Assembly (NCBI RefSeq): GCF_022179085.1
Contig: NZ_BPQE01000011.1
Coordinates: 248,001-312,000, forward strand
DNA length: 64,000 nucleotides
Origin: Methylobacterium aerolatum
Lineage (GTDB): Bacteria; Pseudomonadota; Alphaproteobacteria; Rhizobiales; Beijerinckiaceae
Direction: 5' to 3'
Shown here: positions 55,711 through 63,530 of the stretch, piece by piece
How the letters are laid out: every line of letters starts with the position of its first letter
Position numbering within the stretch: position 1 is the first letter of the stretch
Program-made: the position numbers and the translations under genes
Notes under the pieces: model-generated
Databases searched by the model: none
The model's input: only the letters and a program-made list of their open reading frames with translations
What the model was told of the DNA's origin: nothing

Positions 55711-56967
55711 TTACCAGTCGCGCCCGGCGCGGTTGGGCCCGAGTTGGTCGCCGCGCACGCCCTTTTCGAGCCATGCGCCGAGGCTGCACGCGTCGCTGCC
55801 CGGCCGGGTCGGACGCTCCGGCTCGGGAACGGCGCGCCCGGCGGGTTCGATCACGTCGCTGTCGATGAAATCGGGCCCGAAGCCCGGCCAATCGGGATGG
55901 ATCGCCTGCACTTCGAGGCGCCGGGACCCGAGGGACCATTCCACACGTCCCTCGAACAGCCCGTCCGGTCCGGCGGCTGCCATGGGGCGCCACGGGCCAT
56001 CGTCTGCGCGGCAGCGGCAGACGGTGGGAGCCTTGTCCGAGAGCACCATGGCCCGCACCGCGACGGTCCCGTCAGCGTGCAGGTGCTGCGACCGCGTGGC
56101 GAGGCGGCGATCCACGGGGGCGGTGATCAGCACGAAGGGCCAGGTCCGGTCGAGGGCACGGAAACGCCAGGCCGCCTCACCACCGTCGAGCGCCCCCACC
56201 GCGTAGCCGACGGAGCCGTCCTCGTTCTGGCCCACGGAGCGGGCGGCGGCGTAGGTGGTGCGCCCGTCATGGGCGAGTTCGTTGTAGTGGGTGTGCCCCA
56301 TCTCCACGAGGCGCACCCGCTCGCTCCAGAACAGGCCCGCCACCTCGGCGGCCTCCTTCTTCTCCAGATCCTCCGGGTAGCTGTGCATGAAGACCGCGCA
56401 GGTCTTCGCCTCGCGCCGCGCGTTATCGATCTCGCCCGAGAGCCATTCCATCTGCTCGCGGCCGAGCCGGAAATCGAGGCCCTGGCCCTTCTGGCCGTAG
56501 CCCGCGCTGATCATGTCGAGGAACACCGCCCGCACGGCGCCGTAGGTTTCCGCGTGGTAGTACTGCCGGATCGCCTCGCGGGGCGGAGGGCCTTCCGGCC
56601 CGGTGGGCGGCCGGTCGAGGTCGTTGGTGATGGGCGGGTGGCGCGGAGCCATGTGTGCACCGTGGAACGCGTCGAAGTCGTCCATCGTCCCGTATTGGCG
56701 GTCGTGGTCGCCGGGGATGAGATGGAGGGGCAGCGCCGGATGCCGCCGCAGCCCCGCGTCGATGAGGGCGTATTCGGAGGCGAGGCCGTTCTCCGCGATG
56801 TCGCCCGGCAGGTAGACGAAATCGTACGAGCCCTGCGGCAGGCCGGCGACCTGCGCCAGGATGGCGTCGAGGTCGTGGGCGTTGCGCGCTCCGGCGACCG
56901 TGAGATGCTGGTCGCCCACATGCAGGAACAGGAAGGGCCGTGCCGAACCCGGTGCGTCGGCGGTCAT
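55711..56967 (-). CDS. Calcineurin-like metallophosphoesterase
   Basis: A 418-residue two-metal phosphoesterase. Metal ligands appear in order: HVGDQHL (D19, H21), LPGDIAENG, IPGDHDRQYG, FMHSYPED and EMGHTHYNEL. The last 120 residues form a beta-rich extra domain (RSQHLHADGTVAVRAMV, FEGRVEWSLGSRRLEVQAI). There is no signal peptide, so it acts in the cytoplasm. Position between an MFS carrier (19 bases upstream) and an ArsB-like carrier suggests that it dephosphorylates an imported or exported organophosphate. That is inference. Confidence 0.9.
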   Translation of the reverse strand: MTADAPGSARPFLFLHVGDQHLTVAGARNAHDLDAILAQVAGLPQGSYDFVYLPGDIAENGLASEYALIDAGLRRHPALPLHLIPGDHDRQYGTMDDFDAFHGAHMAPRHPPITNDLDRPPTGPEGPPPREAIRQYYHAETYGAVRAVFLDMISAGYGQKGQGLDFRLGREQMEWLSGEIDNARREAKTCAVFMHSYPEDLEKKEAAEVAGLFWSERVRLVEMGHTHYNELAHDGRTTYAAARSVGQNEDGSVGYAVGALDGGEAAWRFRALDRTWPFVLITAPVDRRLATRSQHLHADGTVAVRAMVLSDKAPTVCRCRADDGPWRPMAAAGPDGLFEGRVEWSLGSRRLEVQAIHPDWPGFGPDFIDSDVIEPAGRAVPEPERPTRPGSDACSLGAWLEKGVRGDQLGPNRAGRDW

Positions 56968-56986
56968 GATCGCGGCGTCCTGCGGA

Positions 56987-58315
56987 TCAAGCCACGGCGG
57001 CGGTGCGGGGCACCCCGCCGCTCGCGGAGGTCCCGTCGATCGCGTCACGGGTCTCCGGCATGAAGATCAGGTACAGGGCGAAGCCGATCCCGGCGATGGC
57101 CGCTAGGCACAGGAAGGCCGCCGAGTAGCCGGCGGAGACGATGATGACGCCCGCCAGCGTCGCGCTCAGGGAGGCGCCGATGCCCTGCGCCGTGGCCACC
57201 GCGCCCTGGGCCGCGTTGAAGCGCCCGCCGCCCCGGGTCAGGTCGGCGACGACGATGGGGAACAGGGCGCCGTAGACGCCCGCGCCGATGCCGTCGAGCA
57301 ATTGCACGGCGACGAGCCAGAAGGGATTGTCGGATAAGGTGTAGAGCACCCCACGTACCGCCAGGATGCCGAAGGCCACGAGGAAGATCGGCTTGCGCCC
57401 GATGGCATCCGCCTTCGCGCCGACGAACATCGCCACCGGCACCATCACGCATTGCGCGGCGACGATGCAGACCGCGATGAGCGACGTGGCGTGGTCCTTC
57501 CCCGAGACGTGGGTCAGCAACTGGCCGACGGAGGTCAGCATCGCCGCGTTGGCGAGGTGGAAGACGGCGCAGAGCACCGCGAAGAGCAGGAGGGCGCGGT
57601 TCTTGAACAGCGTTCCGAGACCGGAGGGCTGCTCCCCGGCCTGCTCCTCCTCCGCCGTCATCCCCCGCGCGAGGTCGTCGTCGATCTCGTCGGCGGGCAC
57701 CATCAGCATCGCGCCGATGGACAGGGCCGCCAGGATTCCCATCAGCCAGAACACGACGATCGGGCCGAAGAAGTAGGCGAGGCCGCCCGCCACGGCGGCC
57801 GAGACGGCGTTGCCTGCGTGGTTGAAGCCCTCGTTCCGGCCGATGCGCTTGGAAAACATCTTCGGCCCGACCACGCCGAGGGTGATCGCGGCCAGCGCCG
57901 GCGGGAAGATCGTGCCAGCCACGTGGGCGATCGATTGGGTGGCGGTGACGGCGTAGAAATTCGAGATGAAGGGCAGGACGAGGCAGCTCGCCGTCACGGC
58001 GATGGCGCCGCCGATCACCACCGCACGCTTGCGGTTTGTCGAATCGATGAAGGCGCCCGCCGGCGTCTGGGCCACCAACCCAAGAATCCCCGCGATGGTC
58101 ATCACGAGGCCCGTCGTCGCCTCGTTCCACCCCTGGTCCGGGCCGCGCACGGCGATGAGGTAGATCGCGAGGTAGGGACCAAGGCCGTCGCGGACGTCCG
58201 CGAGGAAGAAGTTCAGGGCATCCAGGCCGCGCAGGGCCTTCTTCGTCGGGCTCTTGGTCGTAGGCCCTCCGGCCCGGCCGCCCTGCGACCCGGCCCGCGC
58301 GCTGCTCGCGTCCAT
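56987..58315 (-). CDS. Major facilitator superfamily transporter
   Basis: A 442-residue 12-helix carrier. It has the loop 2-3 signature variant GAFIDSTNRKRAVV, an acidic central loop (PADEIDDDLARGMTAEEEQAGEQ), and the loop 8-9 motif GAKADAIGRKP. The start MDASSARAG is the last that keeps the full cytoplasmic N-terminus; an upstream in-frame ATG at 58384 is possible. Substrate is unknown. It opens a series MFS, metallophosphoesterase, ArsB-like, DMT with gaps of 19, 40 and 37 bases. Confidence 0.9.
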   Translation of the reverse strand: MDASSARAGSQGGRAGGPTTKSPTKKALRGLDALNFFLADVRDGLGPYLAIYLIAVRGPDQGWNEATTGLVMTIAGILGLVAQTPAGAFIDSTNRKRAVVIGGAIAVTASCLVLPFISNFYAVTATQSIAHVAGTIFPPALAAITLGVVGPKMFSKRIGRNEGFNHAGNAVSAAVAGGLAYFFGPIVVFWLMGILAALSIGAMLMVPADEIDDDLARGMTAEEEQAGEQPSGLGTLFKNRALLLFAVLCAVFHLANAAMLTSVGQLLTHVSGKDHATSLIAVCIVAAQCVMVPVAMFVGAKADAIGRKPIFLVAFGILAVRGVLYTLSDNPFWLVAVQLLDGIGAGVYGALFPIVVADLTRGGGRFNAAQGAVATAQGIGASLSATLAGVIIVSAGYSAAFLCLAAIAGIGFALYLIFMPETRDAIDGTSASGGVPRTAAVA

Positions 58316-58364
58316 CTCGTCGATCCCCGCTCGCTTCCGCCCCTCGCGGATCGAGCGGGTGCTT

Positions 58365-58389
58365 GACGCATCAGCGGTGTGCAAGTTCC
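58365..58389 (-). promoter_or_regulatory. Candidate EcfG-type promoter upstream of the MFS gene
   Basis: On the minus strand GGAAC (58389-58385), 16 bases, CGTC (58368-58365). It fits GGAAC-N16-CGTT with one mismatch at the last base and lies 49 bases before the MFS start. It would place the four-gene series under the general stress response. Confidence 0.35.
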
Positions 58390-58451
58390 GAAAGCTTCGA
58401 TCAAGTGTCTGTCAGGGGACGGCAATAGGCGGATCGACTGGGCAAAGGCGA

Positions 58452-59828
58452 TCAGAGCCCGTCCTCGCTGTCGGATTTGCCGACATCGTCTGTCGTCTTT
58501 TCGGACGGCTCCGTCACGGCATCGCCCAGCCCGTATCGATCGATCTTGGCGTAGAGCAGCTGGCGCTGGATGCCGAGGCGTCGGGCCGCCCGGCTGCGGT
58601 TTCCGCCCTCCTCGTCGAGGGCGCGTGCGATCATCCGGCGCTCCAGCGCGGCCACAGCGCCGGGCAGGTCGCTGGCGGGTTCCCCGTCCGGTTCCGCCTG
58701 TCCCTGGCCACCGGGCAGGTCGATCTCCTCCGGAGCCACCATGCCGCCCCGCCCGAGGAAGGCCGCCCGTTCCATGACGTTGCGCAACTCGCGGACGTTC
58801 CCCGGCCAGGGATAGGAGAGGAGGCGCGCGGCAGCGCCCGCGCTCAGCCGCTTCCCGTGGGCGGCCAGGAATTGCTCCGCCAGCGGAACGATGTCGGCGA
58901 GCCGCTCGCGCAAGGGAGGGATCAGGATCGGAACCACCGCAAGACGGTAGTAGAGATCGGCGCGGAACCGGCCCTCCGCGACGAGGGCGGGCAGGTCGTG
59001 GTGGGTGGCTGCCACGAGGCGCACGTCGATCCGCGCGGGCGTGCCGCCCATCGGCGCGATCATCCGGTCCTGGATGACCCGGAGGATCTTGGCCTGCATG
59101 GCGGCGGGCATGTCGCCAACCTCGTCGAGGAATAGCGTCCCCCCGGCGGCCCGGCCGAAGGCGCCGGTCCGGTCGGCCGTGGCGCCGGGAAAGCCGCCCC
59201 GGACATGGCCGAACAGTTCCGTCTCCAGGAGATGCGCGGGGATGGCAGCGCAATCGATGGGCACGAAGGGTTTGTCCCGCCGCCCCGAGAAGGCGTGGAG
59301 CGCGCGGGCGACCTCCTCCTTGCCGGTCCCGGTCTCGCCGCCGATCAGCACCGTGGCGGGACTGTCGGCCACGAGGCCGATGGTCTTCTGCACCCGCCGC
59401 ATCGCCGCGCTGGAGCCGACGAGGCCACCCGCCGGGCGGCGATCCTCCGGCACCGGATCGGGCCTGGCGCGCTGGAGCATCCCGTCGAGGACCGCCGCGA
59501 GGTCGGCCCGCCCCACGGGCTTGGTCAGGTGATCATAGGCGCCGAGGCGCATCGCTTCGATCGTGTTGGCGGGTGAGGCGAAGGCGGTGAGCACGGTGAC
59601 GGGCGGCGGCTCCGGCCGGGCGCGGATGCGGGCGAGGGTGGCCATGCCGTCGAAGGCACCCTGCATCCGGAGGTCGAGCAGGACGGCGTTGACGTCCCCG
59701 GCCGCGAGGCGCGCCAAGCCCTCCTCGCCGCTCGCCGCCACCACAGGCACATGCCCGAGGTCGCCGACGGTTTCGGCAAGGCCGTCACGCAGGGCGGGGT
59801 CGTCGTCGACGATCAGGACGGTCGCCAT
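58452..59828 (-). CDS. NtrC-like response regulator with altered GAFTGA loop
   Basis: A 458-residue regulator. The receiver domain has the phosphoacceptor Asp52 in VLLDLRMQG. The AAA+ domain has Walker A GETGTGKEE (164-172) and Walker B GTLFLDEVGD, and the Fis-type helix-turn-helix is at the C-terminus (GNRSRAARRLGIQRQLLYAKIDRYGL in part). The loop that touches sigma54, normally GAFTGA, reads GGFPGA (211-216); the threonine needed for sigma54 contact is proline here. It may therefore act without sigma54, as TyrR- or PhhR-like and HupR-like proteins with altered loops do. The gene overlaps the end of the sensor kinase gene by 16 bases. Confidence 0.92.
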   Translation of the reverse strand: MATVLIVDDDPALRDGLAETVGDLGHVPVVAASGEEGLARLAAGDVNAVLLDLRMQGAFDGMATLARIRARPEPPPVTVLTAFASPANTIEAMRLGAYDHLTKPVGRADLAAVLDGMLQRARPDPVPEDRRPAGGLVGSSAAMRRVQKTIGLVADSPATVLIGGETGTGKEEVARALHAFSGRRDKPFVPIDCAAIPAHLLETELFGHVRGGFPGATADRTGAFGRAAGGTLFLDEVGDMPAAMQAKILRVIQDRMIAPMGGTPARIDVRLVAATHHDLPALVAEGRFRADLYYRLAVVPILIPPLRERLADIVPLAEQFLAAHGKRLSAGAAARLLSYPWPGNVRELRNVMERAAFLGRGGMVAPEEIDLPGGQGQAEPDGEPASDLPGAVAALERRMIARALDEEGGNRSRAARRLGIQRQLLYAKIDRYGLGDAVTEPSEKTTDDVGKSDSEDGL

Positions 59829-61270
59829 GGCAACTCCATGAGGAAGGCAGCACCCTCGCCCTCCCGCGTCACGAGGCGGGCATCGCCGCGATGGGCGCGC
59901 GCGATCTCCCGCACGATGGCCAGGCCGAGGCCGGTACCCTCGGGGCGGGACGTGGCGAAGGGCTCGAAGATTCGCGGGCGCAGGGCGGGATCCACTCCCT
60001 TGCCCGTATCGGACACGCGCAGCACGAGCAGCAGCGCCCCGTCGCGGACGACCCGCTCCGCCGCGACGGCGACGCGCCCGCCGGACGGGCAATGCTGGAT
60101 GCCGTTCAGGATCAGGTTGTCCAGGGCGCGGGCGATCTGCGCGCGGTCGAGGTGGGGATGGTCGTCCCCGGGCAGATCGCCCGGTTCCACCGCGACGCTC
60201 ACCCCCTTCGCCCTTGCAAAATCCTCGTGCAACTGCGTGCATTCGCGCAGGAGGCCGCTCACGGGTGTGGGCGACCGGGCGATGGACCGCGGCTGTGTGA
60301 GGTTCAGGAGGTCGCGCAGCAGGGCATCGACCCGGGCGATCTGCCCGAGGACCGCGCGCAGCGCCGTGGCGGACCGTTCGGGATCGCCGCTGGCCAGGGC
60401 GTTCTCGGCCTTCAGGCGCATGGCGGCGATGGGGTTGCGCACCTCGTGGGCGAGGTTGGCGGCGAGCCGCCCCACGGCGGCGAGCCGTTCGGCGCCCATG
60501 GCACGCTCATGGGCCGCCCGCAGCCGTTCGCCCGCGGCGTTGAGGGCATCGACCAAGCGGTCCAGTTCTGGCTCGCCGGTGGCCGAGAGATGCGGCAGAT
60601 CCTCGGTCTCCGCGACCGGCGCGGCCAGGGCCGCCTCCAGCCGGGCGATCCGCCGCGAGAACCCGATCAGGAACCGCCCGAGGAAGACCGCCGAGCCGAC
60701 GACCGTGATCGCCAGGAAGCCGAAGCCCGCGAGCAGCCGCGAATAGGCCGGCCCTTCGTTCACGTGGGTTCGGAGCATGGTCCAGGCCGTGGCGTCGGGC
60801 GCGTAGACCCGCAGGGGGCAGCTCTGCAGGACGAGCACCTGCGTGCGGCTCGGCCGCCTCAGGGTCACCGCGTGTTCCACCCGCAGGGCCTCCGCGTTGA
60901 TCTCCTCGATGGCGGAGCGCTCCGCCGCCGGAACGTCGGTCTTCGGGCCCGTGCCCTCGTAGGTGGGGAAGGCGTAGGCCACCGGCCCCTTCGCCGCCGT
61001 CCACACCCCGCCCTCGACGCCGGGCAGCCCCGCCAGCGCCAGGGCCGTGGCCCGCTCCGGCGAGGTCTCTGGCGCTCTGCGGCCGCGCTCGCCGGTCATT
61101 CTGTCGATGATGGCCCGGCAGCCCCGCGTCGCCGCCACCTCGGCCTCCGCGACCTGCACCGTCGTCGATTGGGTGTAGAGGCCGTACAGGAGGTACGCCG
61201 TCGCCGCGCAGGAGGCGAGGAGCATGATCCAGAGGGCCAGCAGGCGCGCTCGCAGACTGTCGATCCTCAC
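59813..61270 (-). CDS. Membrane sensor histidine kinase
   Basis: A 485-residue kinase partnered with the regulator it overlaps. Two membrane helices (about 9-31 and 177-200) enclose a periplasmic sensor of about 145 residues with Cys51 and Cys151 (GCRAIIDR, LQSCPLRVY), a possible disulfide. A HAMP-like linker leads to the HisKA domain with His275 in ANLAHEVRNPIAAMR, and the ATPase domain has N-box DNLILNGIQHC, DTGKGVDP and GTGLGLAIVREI. The ligand is unknown. The regulator and a four-gene transporter series follow on the same strand. Confidence 0.92.
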   Translation of the reverse strand: MRIDSLRARLLALWIMLLASCAATAYLLYGLYTQSTTVQVAEAEVAATRGCRAIIDRMTGERGRRAPETSPERATALALAGLPGVEGGVWTAAKGPVAYAFPTYEGTGPKTDVPAAERSAIEEINAEALRVEHAVTLRRPSRTQVLVLQSCPLRVYAPDATAWTMLRTHVNEGPAYSRLLAGFGFLAITVVGSAVFLGRFLIGFSRRIARLEAALAAPVAETEDLPHLSATGEPELDRLVDALNAAGERLRAAHERAMGAERLAAVGRLAANLAHEVRNPIAAMRLKAENALASGDPERSATALRAVLGQIARVDALLRDLLNLTQPRSIARSPTPVSGLLRECTQLHEDFARAKGVSVAVEPGDLPGDDHPHLDRAQIARALDNLILNGIQHCPSGGRVAVAAERVVRDGALLLVLRVSDTGKGVDPALRPRIFEPFATSRPEGTGLGLAIVREIARAHRGDARLVTREGEGAAFLMELPWRPS

Positions 61271-61405
61271 CGCAGGCTTCCACCGCCACTGCCTGGGCCG
61301 GGCTTCCGGTTTCGGACCGTCGAACCGGGGGCGCCCGGCTTGGCGCCATCCCGTCAGCGGGGCATGGTGACGGCGTTAAAGTCAACGCTCGCCGAAGGAG
61401 ATTGG

Positions 61406-61726
61406 GTGTCCGGTTCCCTCATCCTCAACACCACGACTCGCGACGAACTCGGCGCCACGATCGGCCGCGAGAAGCTGGATCGTCTGACCGGGCGGCTCCG
61501 GGACCTTCTCTCGACCGCGCTGCGGGGATCGGGCCGTGACGGAACGGAGGTGGGCCGCGAAGCGCATACCCTCGTGTCCATGGCGGGGATGCTCGGCTTC
61601 GACGCATTGAGCGAGGCGTGCCGCAACCTGGAATACGCGACGCAACGCGGCGGCGACTTCGCGCCGGATCTCCGCGAGGCCGCTCGCCTCCGCGACGAGA
61701 CTCTGGCCGCGCTGGCGAACGTCTGA
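61406..61726 (+). CDS. Orphan histidine phosphotransfer (Hpt) protein
   Basis: A 106-residue Hpt protein with the phosphorylatable His54 in EAHTLVSMAGMLGF and a helix-rich layout. The start is GTG 61406 because GAAGGAG stands six bases before it. An in-frame ATG at 61364 would add 14 residues without a ribosome site. Hpt proteins relay phosphate between receiver domains. It is divergent from the sensor kinase gene 135 bases away, which lacks a receiver domain, so its partners may lie elsewhere. Confidence 0.85.
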   Translation: MSGSLILNTTTRDELGATIGREKLDRLTGRLRDLLSTALRGSGRDGTEVGREAHTLVSMAGMLGFDALSEACRNLEYATQRGGDFAPDLREAARLRDETLAALANV

Positions 61727-61793
61727 AGACCCGCCGCGGCACCGGGGCGGCGGGCTCCCTATCCTGAGTTTCCGGCCGGAAGGTCTTCGCCCC

Positions 61794-61889
61794 CTTGCAT
61801 CTGCAAGCAATGCGAAGACATCCAGGGATGCGCCCCGTTCGGAAACGGCCCATCGCCCTGGATTGCTTCGCTTCGCTCGCAATGACGAG
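61794..61889. repeat. Dispersed long palindromic repeat, copy D
   Basis: The right arm CCCTGGATTGCTTCGCTTCG plus CTCGCAATGACG is the clearest form of the family. The left arm (CTTGCATCTGCAAGCAATGC then GAAGACATCCAGGG) is worn at its outer end. It lies between the Hpt gene and the convergent HWE kinase gene. Confidence 0.75.
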
Positions 61890-61992
61890 AAGAGCATCAT
61901 GGGCCGCCAGGGCCTTTTCGGCGGGACTCCGAGGAGCGACGACGACCGGACGTTCCGGGCGACACGGCCCGTTCCATGGCGTCGGCGGCCCC

Positions 61993-63258
61993 TCAGCCCG
62001 CGTTCCGCGCGGCGGGCTCCCCGGTCACGATCGATTGCAGCGCGCTCTCGAAGGTAAGGACGGCGCCCGTCACGGGATAGGCCAGGCGCACCGTGCCGCC
62101 GAAGCTGTGGGCGAGGGTCCGCGCGATCAGGCGCGAGCCGAAACCCGTCCGGGTCGGCGGGACGACGGGCGGGCCGTTCGCCTCCTCCCAGGAGAACCGC
62201 AGGAGCGGCCCCTGGCCCTGTGGCCCGTCGAAGACGGTCCAGCCGATCTCCACATGCCCGCCGGGCGTCGAGAGGGACCCGTATTTCGTGGCGTTGGTGG
62301 CGAGTTCGTGCAGCATCAGGGCGAGGGTCATGCCCTGGTGCGGGCTGAGGGTGACATCCGGCCCCGCGACGCGGAATCGGCCCGGCTCGCCGTCGCTGTG
62401 GAGTTGCACGCAGGTTTCGACCAGCGCGACGAGGGAGGCGCTGGCGAAGGATCCCTGCAGCAGCACGTCGTGCGCCTTCGCCAGGGCCTGGAGCCGGGCG
62501 GACAGGGACTCAGCGGCGCTGTCGAGGGAGGGCGCGTTCCGAAGGGTCTGCGCGGCGACGGCCTGCACCAGGGCCAGGGTGTTCTTCATCCGGTGGGAAA
62601 GTTCCTGCATCAGCAGGGTTTGCCGGTCCTCGGTGCGCTTCAGTTCGGTGATGTCCCGCGCCACGGCGAGGATACGCTCGGGCCGCTCGTCCGCCCCGTG
62701 GATCGGCGTGACCGCGATGTCCCACCACGTGGTCGCCCTCCGCCCCTGCAGGCGGGCCTGGAAGCGGCTCGACGCGCCGAGCCGGGCGGCGTGGAGGCTG
62801 CTCCCGATGGCGGCGGCATCCTCCAAGCAGGTCCAGAAGTCCGGCCATGGCTTCCCGATCGCGGCGGCCGGGCTGTCGAGGCCGAGGATCGAGGGGCCGT
62901 TCTCGCTCACGGTGATGAGTCGCCCGTCGAGATCGAGGACCGCGATGAAGTCGGTCGTCGTCCAGAGGATCCGGCGGTTGAATTCCTCGCTGGCCCGCAG
63001 CTGCGCGTTCAACTCCTCCGCGGTGGCAAGGCGGGCCGCGCCGTCCTCGATGTCCCGGCGGTAGAGGACCGCCGTCTCCTCCGCCGCCGTCCGCACCGCC
63101 TCGACGATGCGGCCGAGGCGCTTGTTCCGCTCGAGTTCGACGTTGGCGAGTTCCGTGGCCTGGGTCAGGAGGTTGCGCAGCCGCGCGTTCTCAGCCTCGA
63201 GGTAGCGGATGCGTCCCTCGCGCTCGTCCGGCTCCAACAGCGCGCTCAGCGTGTTCAT
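61993..63258 (-). CDS. HWE-family sensor histidine kinase with PAS domain
   Basis: A 421-residue soluble kinase. It has a coiled coil (1-90), a PAS domain (about 95-205, FIAVLDLDGRLITVSENGPSILGLD, ILAVARDITELKRTE), then the HWE core with phosphoacceptor His222 in QELSHRMKNTLALVQAVAAQTLR, the N-box LHELATNATKYGSLS, and the family W-x-E in RFSWEEANGPPV and GFGSRLI. HWE kinases are frequent in alphaproteobacteria and often feed the general stress (PhyR) or light responses. No receiver gene lies beside it. Confidence 0.92.
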   Translation of the reverse strand: MNTLSALLEPDEREGRIRYLEAENARLRNLLTQATELANVELERNKRLGRIVEAVRTAAEETAVLYRRDIEDGAARLATAEELNAQLRASEEFNRRILWTTTDFIAVLDLDGRLITVSENGPSILGLDSPAAAIGKPWPDFWTCLEDAAAIGSSLHAARLGASSRFQARLQGRRATTWWDIAVTPIHGADERPERILAVARDITELKRTEDRQTLLMQELSHRMKNTLALVQAVAAQTLRNAPSLDSAAESLSARLQALAKAHDVLLQGSFASASLVALVETCVQLHSDGEPGRFRVAGPDVTLSPHQGMTLALMLHELATNATKYGSLSTPGGHVEIGWTVFDGPQGQGPLLRFSWEEANGPPVVPPTRTGFGSRLIARTLAHSFGGTVRLAYPVTGAVLTFESALQSIVTGEPAARNAG

Positions 63259-63288
63259 CCGAAGCCCCCGTCACCTCCGCACCGGATC

Positions 63289-63305
63289 CCCCGTTTTGAA
63301 CGGGG
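63289..63305. promoter_or_regulatory. Inverted repeat upstream of the HWE kinase gene
   Basis: CCCCGTT-TTG-AACGGGG is a perfect 7-bp palindrome 30 bases before the kinase start. It could be an operator or leader hairpin. Confidence 0.4.
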
Positions 63306-63530
63306 TGATCTCTCTTGCAGACCCCACTCGATCACGGACGTCGGCCATGACGAGCGGAGGCGCGCTTCGGCGGCGGACCGATCCGCCGCTCATGTCGAAG
63401 ACCGCACCCGCATCCGCGCGATTCGAGGGGTATTGAACGGTAACATAGCGTCCGACGCCCGCAAGCTAACTTTGCAGTTTGCCGGGCGCGACAAAGCGAC
63501 GACGAGGTGAAACTGTATTAAAGTATTCAT

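Noticed and set aside
58316-58451. Sigma54 promoter expected between the NtrC-like regulator and the MFS gene
   Set aside because: No TGGCAC-N5-TTGC pattern is found on the minus strand.
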